DNA of 64,000 bases from Branchiostoma floridae (lineage: Eukaryota > Chordata > Leptocardii > Amphioxiformes > Branchiostomatidae), in NCBI RefSeq assembly GCF_000003815.2, contig NC_049985.1:12621844-12685843 (forward strand). The letters run 5' to 3'. Under the pieces are notes generated by a model. That model was not told the origin of the DNA, did no database searches, and saw only the letters and a list, made by a program, of their open reading frames with translations. Made by a program: the position numbers and the translations under genes. Position 1 is the stretch's first letter; the number at the start of each line of letters is the position of its first letter. Shown here piece by piece: positions 12,217-22,500 of this stretch.

Positions 12217-15014
12217 TCACGGAAGAAGAGTGAAGAACAGCCCTGCGAGGAAACACATGAGACCGACCATCGGCTTTGCTGTTCCCGCTGCCCCTACTGT
12301 ACCACCGAGAACACCGATCATCCGTACCGGGCCCCCGCTGCCGTCTCCGATCTTCATCGGCAGGGCGTACACGATCGCGCCCTTCGTGGGCAGCTGGTCC
12401 AGGTGGGCCACGTTCTCAAACCCTGGCACGTTGGCTCCGAACAGGATTTGATGCGACTCGTATGTCTGAAGGTTTAAAACAAAGAAAATAACTCTGTTGG
12501 CATACTTATTACTCTTATAAAAATGTGTTCTTCCATCAAGCGTTAAGAATAAAGATGACTTTAGGTAGAGAAATGCGCGGTACAATGTTTAGTACTTACA
12601 GTGGACTGTCCGTAGTCAAGAGAGGCCGTGTCAATACCAACAGCGTGCATGCCACGATTCTGCACAAGCCAACGAGCGCCATCTGGGTGTATTCCAGGGA
12701 AGTGCAGTAGAGACGTGTTCTTGGTGTCTGTGCCGAGGTACTGCCTCTTGTCGGGCCAATACTTACCCCAACCGGTCTTTACTGCAAGGAAATATACAAT
12801 TGTACTAATCAAGCATCAAATTCAGCCTCTATTGCTATACACAAATCAACGAAACATCGAAAAATTTCTGTAAGCATCGGAGGATAGAGCAATGCTAGGG
12901 ATGATTGTAATATTCGACACTAATTTTGGGAATAGAACAGGTTGGTTACGATACTAAATTTATTACCTACCAAACAGTAAGCAGCCATCGGGGATCCTGC
13001 CGTGCGTATTTTCCCAGTCCTGGAAGTCCTGTGGGGTTACCTCGTATTCCGCATTACCAGTTGTCTTGGCGGATATGTCCACCACCACGGCTGGTCCCAT
13101 CAGCCGCTCAATGGGAATATCGTCCGCTGCAGGAAGTCGTTTACATGAATAGCATGTTGGTAGATAAAGACGCGTGCGTTATATATGAATGAAAAAATGT
13201 GTTTTCATCTCTCCACTTCAACACACCAGTTCTTTAAATGCAAAACAAAGCTATTCGTATTTAGACAGCACTAGACTATCGTAGATGAACGATTTCTTCA
13301 GAAATACTAGCTGTATGTTCGTTCGAGCGTTCTGAGTGTCTTGGATATTGGTTGCCATCTTGGATCTACCCACACCACCAAGATGGCGGCGGCTATATTC
13401 ATGATATCTGACGTAAACATATCATTGAAGTACTTACTTCTCCACTTGTTCCTACTGAAGTGCGCAGGCGCGTCCAGATGGGTACCCCCGTGGTCTGCCG
13501 CCTCCATTTCAGCAGCCTCGTACCAGTACCCTCCAGCTGTGTAGTTCCTGAACACGTTCGTCAGCCTGAAAGATTTTGCCGTGGGCCAGTAGATGGTGGT
13601 GTCGTCAAATGTGTAGGTCATGTCAATCACCTTCGGGTTGCCCGGCAACACTGCGTCGCTGGTGGTCAAGAACGACAGCGCAACCTGTAACAGGAATCAT
13701 TCTAAAACTTAGGAAGCAGGTTAGTTTTACCACTAATAGCCTCATCGGTAGCATTAGCAAACCGGTTTCACGCATCAAAAAACAAAGGATACCCTACTCT
13801 CGGTCCTTCGTTTATGTCAAGTTAGTGAACATCAGTGTTTTTGTGGGGACGACTGCGCCCGGCCCACTGTGCCGCTGCCAGTGGTATAAACCGCCATTTG
13901 AAGGGTTGATGGACTACTCCGTCACCTCAAACGTCTGGTTGCTAACGAGCTGACAAATCCAGATGTTCTCTACTAATCTTCGCCTTGGCTGGAGTATCAC
14001 TTTCACTCTCCCAGACACTCGGCTACTTAGGATCCCCTTCGGAATGCAGACTAGCATGATGCAATTACGCACGCGCAGGAAATAAATTCCTGACATGCCT
14101 GTCCGATTCTGGGAATTCCGGACAAACGGACGCACACTATACTATTAGGCTCGCCACTGGGGCGTCGCCAAAATGAGGTTCAATGCATGCACTGGTGATC
14201 TGAATGAAAGATAGACACCGCTCCTACTAGTCCTAGGCCTTCCACTGTTGTGCCTTTCCCGTCGGGCGTCATTTAAAGATAGCAGCTGTATTTGATTAGA
14301 ATTCCCGGTCACTACTACCCCCCACCCCCACCCCCAGTGAAACCTCTCCTTGGAGAATAGCATTGAATCAGAATGACCTTATCCCAACATGACGAGTGAC
14401 GTCAGACATGTAATATGACACCAATCATCCATACAAACGCCTTCAAGTTCAAGCCAAGAACGTTATTAAACCTATTGACAACATTGAGGCATGTTCCTGC
14501 CCTGTGTTGTACGTTTCGAACAGTACGCACGTTAGCCTCCCACACAGGGTTGGCTCTCATGGCAATTACGCAAGGCATTACCGAGAGTCGTGAGTCAACT
14601 CTGTGTGGGAGGGTACACTGATGACCCATGTATACACGACATACCCCCACGACACATTATTGACTAGAGGGTTCATTAGCCTCTAGTATTCATTAAATCA
14701 CGTTTTTCAGTCTCTTTGGCCACATCAGACCAGCCATGGGTCTTGGTCGTCTTCTGTCAGTACCAAATTTAGAAAGGATTCAATACGCCATTGCATTAGG
14801 TGGCGCACGCATTTAAAAAGATTATGGTAAACTTTAGGTCAGAGTACAGGATAAACATCGGCATTCCTTAGCTAACACTGGTTTATGTTCAGCCTGTGTT
14901 GTACCAAGGAACCTCCTTGTTTGTACTAAGCAATATTTCTTTACTTTGTAACTATGTGGCCGGTAACAAAGTCCGGCAACTTACCAACATCACGCCAATG
15001 TGAGGAGCATCCAT
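12217..15014 (-). CDS. Secreted cyclase-family protein, copy 2 (tandem paralogue)
   Basis: Five minus-strand exons: 15014-14985, 13684-13438, 13126-12971, 12781-12600 and 12465-12217 (TGA). Their lengths are exactly those of copy 1 (30, 247, 156, 182 and 249 nt), giving 287 residues. The signal peptide (MDAPHIGVMLVALSFLTTSD), the HGGTHLDAPAHF metal site, VKTGWGKYWP and the hydrophobic C-terminal tail are all kept. Differences cluster in exons 1-2, for example FDDTTIYWPTAKSF against FDGTTIYWPTLKSF and DHGG against EHGG. Exon 5 is almost identical to copy 1. Both copies have intact splice sites and frames, so both are probably expressed. The substrate is unknown. Confidence 0.88.
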
Positions 15015-16395
15015 GGTTTGACGATGTAAGCCCAGAAACGGAAGAAACAAACGTGACGTTACACTAGACAAAGGAACCTGTACAACGGCTATCCAAACAG
15101 AGGCTCTTAACGTGTCATAGGTCGTTCTGTTGAAATTCCCACTGTAATCTAATGCAGATCTATCATGTATTTGCTTGTAAAACATCTACTTAGGCCATGT
15201 TGATTTGATTGTATGGATGACATCCGCACGCGCATCAATTTTCCAAAAAAAGGAGGGTTCGTCCCTCAAATGGCAACCTCATTTGCATAATTAATGAGAA
15301 AATCTGAACGTGTTGATGTATCATGATTTTTTGTAAGTAGATAGCCTAAGTGATGCCTTACATAATGAAATACTAATTATGCAAATCAACAGCTAGTTTG
15401 CATAATTAATGAGGGAAACTTATAATTACACTTCGTTCCATGATAGGACTTTCAAACTTGTCACATGTAACTGAGAAAAATGTCAATAGATATTAATTAT
15501 GCAGGTGACGACCTCATTTGCATAGTTAAAGAGAAAATATAATAATTCCATAGTGGTAATTTTTATGCTTTAAACATTAAGGAGCTAAGTGAAGGTGAAC
15601 ATAATTAGACATAAATCATGCAAATTAGTTTCATGTTTACATAATTAATCAGGAAACACTCCAATAGCCTCTGTTACGATAAGACTTTGGATTTCATACT
15701 TTGGATTTGTGCCTCCTGGATAGAGAGGATGATCAACCGAGACAAATTGTGCAAATCAGGACCTTATTTGCATAATCAATTGAAAAAAATATAAATACTT
15801 CACTTGAAAAGATTGAAACCATTTGGCAAAGTTATGAGGTCATGGAACTCTAGTTACTTATACAGTCTATGGTGACCTTGCCCAGGTTTTAGTGGAAAGG
15901 CTGTTAGCTGGCTGCCAGGTCCAGGGAACTTGCAGTTGGGTGGAAGGTGAACTGATTTGGCTATGCTCTGGAAGCACAATAATTGGAACCTGCTCCCAAC
16001 CAGATACCCTGAAACCAAGGCAAGCTCACCTTAGACCAGGTTACAGCAGTATCAGCTGGATATCTTCCGGCACTTAATATTTGCTGCTGCAATAGACATA
16101 AGCTATCCAGTTTCTTAAACTACATGTATCCTGATATTTGGGATACCAATATCATTAACAATGGCAGACTTGTTGTGTAGAGTATTAGTTCTTGAACTTC
16201 AAGAACCAGAACTTCTGCACTACATATATCTTCCTGTTAAATCATCACCCACCTACCATATGTAATTTGACAGCCTTTGCACTAAAAAGTACTGTCAACT
16301 CAACTGTCAATGTGAAGATAACAACACAAAGTGATGAAAAAAAGACTGGGTATTTCACAGTTTTATTTCATAGTTTCTCCTATGTATGGAAATGT
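15015..16395. other. Spacer between cyclase copy 2 and RPL9
   Basis: No gene is recognised. The left 200 bases form the likely promoter/5' UTR of cyclase copy 2. The centre is the satellite block described separately (15270-15800). The right part (15800-16390) shows no convincing coding or RNA feature beyond the 3' flank of RPL9. Confidence 0.5.
15270..15800. repeat. Degenerate satellite of about 118-bp units with palindromic TTTGCATAATTAAT cores
   Basis: The motif TTTGCATAATTAATGAG or close variants recurs near 15285, 15400, 15520, 15637 and 15768, a spacing of about 115-130 bases. From the second unit on, each core is preceded by an inverted partner (ATTATGCAAAT or similar), giving a palindrome of roughly 35-40 bases per unit. 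The units are diverged, so the array is old. Each core contains an octamer-like ATTTGCAT or ATGCAAAT string. Confidence 0.75.
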
Positions 16396-18581
16396 CTAGT
16401 CTTCGGCCTCCTCGATGGTGGTCCTTTCTGAGACGTAGATTCCATCCAAGAACTTGCGGATGTCCTTGTTCTTCACAGTTGTGCTCTGTTGGACAAGGGC
16501 AGCTGTTGGGGAGATAAACAGATACGTCTATCAAAACTTGTGATGGCATGAAAACTGCACAAAGCAAAGAACCAAAGTACTATGGCACTATTAGCTCTCC
16601 ATCAATATCTTGGACCTGTTTAAAGGACCTGTAAGGGATGTCTCGAGGGACCTGTCCTTCCGTCCTGGGACGGAAATCTGCTTTTTAGGACGGAACATAA
16701 TGACAAAAATTACATGAAACTTACTGTTGAAATTGTACTTTCACAAGCTTAAAATGACATATTTATCCAGGAAAATCAACAACATGGACTCCCAAAGAAT
16801 GAGCGGAAAAAAATTTAAGCTGGAGAGAGCCCTGGAACTCACCATCACCGTATCCAATTTTCTGTGTTTTAAACGTCACAGCATGCCTTACAAAGAAGTA
16901 GCCAGATGAATCTAAAGAAAGATTCCTACACACCTGAGCGAGAGACCTGTTCCAGATCATTCCCTTCCAGGTACAGCTCGTCCTTCATGGCTGTGGAGAG
17001 GATGACTTTGATGCCTTCGCTCATCCTCACGCGGCGGATCACCTTCTCACCCAGGAAGTTCCTGATGTCCAGGACGGAGTTCCCCTCGGACACGGTGCAG
17101 TTGATGGGGAAATGGGCGTACACTGACCTCATCTTGTAGCGGTAACCCTAATAATGGCAGATACGTCATTGACTCGTTCGAGGAGGAAATGTATTAATAG
17201 ATAGAGTAAGATAAAAAGGGGAAAAAAGACAGGAAAGCTATAAAGTCATGCAAAGTTAACATTTTTGGGATCGTACAGCTTAAAGGCACGGTGTTTGTCC
17301 CCGAACTCTTTGGTGTCATTCAAATATTCTGATACATCATTGATCTTGTACCCTTTTTTCAGTCACTGAACACGACTTTCTTCACTCATGTGGAAATGAG
17401 TATCTAGCTTCAGTGACATCCCTTGGATAAGTCCAGTGTTTGGGGAGTCACACCTCAAATAGGTTTGGTTTGGTTTGTTTAAGTTCAAGAACTCACCACA
17501 GTTACCGAAAAGAGTAGGGGTCCTTCCCCGAGTGAGTGGAACAATCTGTTCTTCTCACCCACACACCCCCTATGCCCGATTTTCCAACCCCCCCACTCTT
17601 CCCTTTCCCAACTTCCCTTTGTCTCCCTGGAAAAGGTTCTTACCAGTGTGACACCCTTGATCATGTTGTTAACATGGCTGCAGACAGTCCGCACACAGGC
17701 CAGTTCCTTACGGTTTCCAAACCACTTCTTAACCTGCAGCTTCTTCTTGCCAAGCATCTTCATCTCAACCTAATGAGGGGAAGGCTCAAGTTAGTACTGT
17801 AGGCATAGGACCAGAACAACTGTGTTCAAATATCTCAAATATCTGTAGTTATCTACTAGTCACTGTCATGCTAACATACAACATTTTGGGGATTGTATGA
17901 CTTAAAAGGCAGGGTGTTTGGCCCAGAGCCCGAAGGTTCAAATCTGCTGCTATGTCATTGGTCTTATACCCTTGGTAAAGGCACTTATAAGTTATATATG
18001 AAATATAGCGTCATATAACGTCTTTGGATACACAAACTGTAAAGCTTTGTTTCCTATACAAAAATTTGCATGGGTTACCTTACGACTTTAAGAGCTATAG
18101 TATAATATAAAAGTTGAAGTGATTCTTACATTGAGATGTTTGAAGCTTTTCTTCAGGGTTCCCCTTTTGCCCTTCACAGTGACCACCCGGGCATTGACAC
18201 TCACGGTGACTGGAATAAAAAAAAGAATAACTTGTTTAACTAAAAAGTTGTTAGCCATTCTTCAAATGTTCACATTCATATATTTGAAGCCTGAAAGTTT
18301 GCTTGATTAAAGGAATGCTAATATCCAAAATTCAGTACTTGTCATGTAACAGATATTCTTGTATGTTGATGTAATGTACTGTACTTAATCAAGCAAGAAA
18401 AACATACTCATACTCAGAGCAAATCCCTCTCGCTAACAAGGTTTTAAAGCTTAAGTATTTACAATTTTAGTAAGTTATTATGGTTGAGAAAAAGATGAGG
18501 AAAAACAATACATAAAACGTGGCTTGAATACTTACTCCCGTCGGGGATCTTCACCTCCTCGCTTGATTTGATGGTCCTCAT
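16396..18581 (-). CDS. RPL9: Large ribosomal subunit protein uL6 (RPL9)
   Basis: Coding exons on the minus strand: 18581-18536, 18209-18130, 17769-17644, 17147-16934 and 16502-16396 (TAG), giving 190 residues; human RPL9 has 192. The start is [15 protein letters not shown]. Recognisable blocks include [78 protein letters not shown] and [16 protein letters not shown], all typical of this family. The protein is part of the 60S subunit near the factor-binding region. A noncoding first exon begins near 19400 and is spliced at 19371; its 5' end is a pyrimidine tract (complement of 19383-19400), consistent with 5'TOP translational control. It is divergently paired with HPF1. No snoRNA boxes were found in its introns on the transcribed strand. 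Confidence 0.97.
17260..17445 (+). repeat. tRNA-like SINE copy in RPL9 intron
   Basis: This copy aligns with 17885-17995 over the block starting TTTTTGGGATCGTACAGC. It also shares the downstream GTACCTAGCTTC-like tail seen at 38640-38660 (here GTATCTAGCTTCAG). It lies antisense to RPL9. Diverged, low copy certainty. Confidence 0.4.
17885..17995 (+). repeat. tRNA-like SINE copy with intact B-box-like sequence
   Basis: A GGTTCAAATC string at 17935-17944 matches the pol III B box consensus well. The sequence downstream (CCTTGGTAAAGGCACTT) recurs in other copies in this window, at 23395-23420 on the opposite strand and in diverged form at 38585-38610. I therefore read it as a tRNA-derived SINE fragment rather than a tRNA gene; no cloverleaf is complete. 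Confidence 0.45.
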
Positions 18582-19370
18582 GGCTATATAAAAAATGTAA
18601 AAATCAACATCACATTCAAATAGCAGCTTGTAACATAAGTTACCCAAATTTGTTGTGGTGACACTTCACAGTTCACTTATGTTAAATTGTTAAATATCAT
18701 TGACTATTAATAAGTGCGTGACGAGATGTTGAAATTGATGTGATGAACATTCCCATTCTCCCAAATTATGACACGACTTGCTTAGACCATCTAGATCATA
18801 GGACGTGTCATAGTATATGCAACATAACATATACAAACAAATCTCGACAGTTCTCCAAAACATAAATTAAATAACAGAAGTACCAACATAACAGAACTAG
18901 TCATTGCTGTACTTTCATTTTAACCTATTGCAGCAGATATTTAACAACATCTCGTTCATAAATTATTCTAAAACGTTAACTTATAGATAATTCTGTCATA
19001 GAAGAAACCGTAGTTAACTTCGCCTTACGGTATTGACGTGCCTTTTCTCCTTTACTATGTACGCAAAACAAGTTATGTCTTGGCAAGATCTTAAGGCGTA
19101 AACACATACAAATCTCTACGTGTTGTACATTCTGTGGGGAATAAAATAAGAGTAAAATTTTGTCCATGTCGCCATGTTGGAAATCGGTCCGTGATCGAGT
19201 GTTGAAATCACGGCCTCCAAGCTTTCGTATCAATACGGTTTTACAAAAAAGAACGATACCAACATCGATGTTATAATGTTTTCTGTTAGTTTTGCACGTT
19301 TTTCAGACCTGATGATTCTAAATTGGCTAAATATTAGAAGGATTGTGTGGTGATTTCGTATCAAGCTTAC

Positions 19371-19543
19371 CTCTAGAGCAATGGAGGAAAGAAAGAGGAA
19401 GTACAAAGCATTGTGGGAGCGGAAGTAAACCGGGATGCTAGGTCTTTGTATTCTGTGTGTGGATTGACTGATGATGAGAGCAGCTATCCAATCACAGAAT
19501 CTGTTTTAGATCTTTGTAAGGGAGTTTTCGCGGGAAATGAAAC
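19371..19543. promoter_or_regulatory. Divergent promoter and 5' noncoding exon region of RPL9 (-) and HPF1 (+)
   Basis: The RPL9 noncoding exon (splice donor complement at 19365-19370) and the HPF1 start codon at 19544 lie only about 175 bases apart on opposite strands. The minus strand carries a 5'TOP-like pyrimidine run. An ETS-type CGGAAGT is present near 19420, beside GCATTGTGGGA. There is no obvious TATA box. The arrangement implies shared promoter sequence; the exact start sites are inferred. Confidence 0.6.
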
Positions 19544-22500
19544 ATGGCGGACAAGAAGGTGAGTCCACGCTTGATGTGTGGTGAAAATTCGTTTGGCGCG
19601 GATTTAAAGCTTTTTGTGTACGAGTCACATTTGTCAGAGCTTAAGAAACACCGCTCAAATGCTGTAGTGATGCAATAACGTAATGCTAAACGCTTACGTT
19701 GAACTGAAGCAGTTGAAAAGTTCCTTGCTTGAGTTGCTGTGATTAAAACACGTTATAATTTGCTACCATCATGATTTGTTGGTTCATTTAGAAGAGAACG
19801 TTTAGAAGCAACAGCCCAGGGTTAAAGGCTTCCAATACGTTTTCTAGTCGATAGAGCATTGCAAGAACATTTCGTTCACGGTTTGCCTGTCTGCCATGAA
19901 CACACAGAGTAAGAAATCCGGACCTGCTCAACCCCCGCGGAAGAAAGCTAAGACAGACGATGGTGGAGGCGACAGTGGCACCAGAACAGGTTTGTAGTTT
20001 GAATCCCTCTGTTGATCGGACTGTAGTGTGCTGAAAGTTTCATATCATGGTTCAATGCAAAGTAACTACCCCCAAAGGCATACAGTACATTAATGGGTCT
20101 CATACTTGACATGATGTTTTCTTATGATTTTTAAACCAGTATTGATCCACCCCTTAGCTGCACTTCATGATGATCTAAAGGCCAAGTTCAAAGTTGATCT
20201 GCCTGATGATTTCTACCAGCTCTGGGACTTCTGTAAGACTCTGGATGCAACAAATCCTGCAGGTCAGTGTGACGTTATAATAATAATCACTATTTTGCCA
20301 CCCAAATTATGAGTAATGAGACTGTTTAACGTGGTGGAGGCACCTCCTCGAGCACAGGACCCCCGTTTTACATCCCTCCCAGAAGACGATTTTGTGGAAA
20401 GCTTCGTGAGGCTACAGAAATCCGGTCGTCCTTGGTTGGGGGTCTCCCATCCAAGAACTGATGGGACCTCGCGTTGCTTAACTTCAGAGATCGAGGGATC
20501 GGGTGTACCAACGTGCCACACGGCCGTAGTAATGAAACGCATTTCACCTTGGCTGCTAGTGCAGACATCCTGTAAATAGTGCAGAAACAGAAACAGTGTC
20601 TACACATCAACCAATCAGAACTTTCTTAGTATATCTCTAGGATTTCCATATCCTCCTGTGTTGTCCTTCTGGGTGGCTGTTTATCAATGGCTTGTTTTTC
20701 GCTGTTTTCTGACATGCAGTAGGAAGTTGAAACAGTGGTACAGTCATCTCTGTTTAATAGTGTCGGACATCTTGGCTTCACCTCATTTGCATATGCTAAT
20801 GTTAGGGACCGTACGGCATTTAGCGAGGGGGGAGGGCCGGTCGCCAGGGGGGGGAGGGCCAAGCAAAAAAATATTTTGCCAGGGGGAGGGCCTAGCAATT
20901 TTTTTCTTACTTGGGGGGAGGGCCAAGCAAAAAAAATAGCTTGGTCTGCCAGCAAAATATGTCCCTTAAAATCCAAGAAACGGCGTTTCAGAGGGTCAAG
21001 GTTTCAAAATTTTTCTGGACCTCTGCAAGGGATCGCCCGAGGTTGGCGCTCGGGATACAGTGAAAATGCGAAAGGGAGGGGGCGGGGCTTATGCATGACG
21101 CCCTCGAAAACCTTCTTCACGTACAGAAATGTTATTAAACTCTAGATTAGTCTGCTAGCAAAATTTACCCCTGTCTTATTGCCCTCAAAATGTAAGAAAT
21201 GGCGTTCAGAGCTCGAGGGTAAATATTTGCAAATTTCCCTGGATCCCTTTTGACGTGACCGGCCTCGCGCCTTTGATGACCGACATCGTGATAATGTGTT
21301 TGGGGGGGATTTAATTTTGTATTTCTAAATTGGAATGCTATTAAAGTTAGCTTTGTTTGTCAGCAAAATATCTCCTCAAACTGAAGGAAATAGCTTTTAA
21401 GAGGGTCAAGATTTCAAAATTCTCCCGGACCTACCTTGCGATTCTTCGTGCCTTTGGCGCCAAACATGGTGTTCGGAACGTCGTTCTCAAAAACTTGAAA
21501 CCCTCGTATTTTTTTTTCATAGAAATGTCATCTAACCAGCAAATTTTCCCATAAAAAAGCAATGCAGGAAATCGTGGCAAAAAAAGCGTGGCATTTCTAA
21601 AAGATCTCCTGCAAGTCTGCGGTCTCACACCCGCCCAGATGTCTGCGCCCGCCGGCGGCTAGAGAGAGGCGACTGGTCTTACCCCGCCGTGGGAAAATCA
21701 GCGTCACGCGTCGGCGCCCCCTCCCCACTACAGTTTTGGAAGTCGAATCGTGCTGTCGTTTTGGTTTTCATTTTTTCCCCCCGATTTACCGTAAGTTATT
21801 ACCACCACAGAACCAAGAAAAAGTCCAAAATATATGCAAATTGAAAATAGTTTCCGTCAAGTCGCTCAGGCCCGCGAGCTTGCAATACGTAAATTTAGGG
21901 AGCGGGGCGCGCGCCGCTTCGTGGCGCAAATCTACTAGAAATCCAGGTACAAATGCTTTTTAGGTGTTGTTTTAATATCAAAACAATGAAATAGCTTCTA
22001 TAAAGCAAATATTTATGCCTCTATGAAGCAGATATTTATCCCTCTATCAAGCAGATATTTTGTGCCATTCTGTTTTCCTTTTTTTACTAGCGGTGAGAGA
22101 TCTGCTTCTCGATGAAAATCATGAAAAAGTATGACGCAAAGCACATTTCCAAATGCGGGAGCGCAGTGTTTTATTGGCGTCTTGAATATTTTTTTTCAAA
22201 TTTGATAGGAGGGGGGAGGGCCAAGCAAAAATATTTTGTCTTGGGGGGAGGGCCTAGCAAAAAAAAATTTACCTGGGGGGAGGGCCATGCAAAAATTTTT
22301 TGACCCGACCCTCTGGCGACCGGCCCTCCCCCCTCACTAAACGCCGTACGGTCCCTTACTCAGCTTGATTATGCTGTGTGTCGTAGAAGTTGAGACCTTG
22401 ATTTTCATGTACATTTTCCTTTATAGGAGCATTGGACGACGCACTGGGCCTGGAGCTTGTTGGTCCTTATGATCTCCTTGCTGACAAGGTGGTCACAGAA

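Noticed and set aside
12065-12491. Plus-strand open frames over cyclase exon 5
   Set aside because: Shadows of the conserved minus-strand exon. The same shadow appears at 7764-8142 over copy 1.
15285-15790. A CRISPR-like array
   Set aside because: Spacing of about 118 bp, decayed units with internal palindromes and a eukaryotic context indicate satellite DNA; there are no unique spacers of fixed length and no cas genes.
17930-17950. A tRNA gene suggested by GGTTCAAATC
   Set aside because: There is a B-box-like string, but no acceptor stem, anticodon arm or terminator. The flanks are shared with other SINE-like copies.
16503-19370. Intronic snoRNAs in RPL9, which are common in ribosomal-protein genes
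   Set aside because: I looked on the transcribed strand for paired C (RTGATGA) and D (CTGA) boxes with terminal stems and found no convincing pair.
20440-20532. A functional 5S rRNA gene
   Set aside because: Only the 5' end and the A/C-box-like parts are 5S-like. The sequence then changes to an unrelated body and ATT-rich tail and the box sequences carry substitutions, so it is a SINE.
20735-21145. A 136-codon open frame within the HPF1 intron
   Set aside because: It crosses the terminal repeats and G-rich subrepeats of the Harbinger-like element, has no known motif, and the same repeat is read in several frames. It is chance openness of a repeat.
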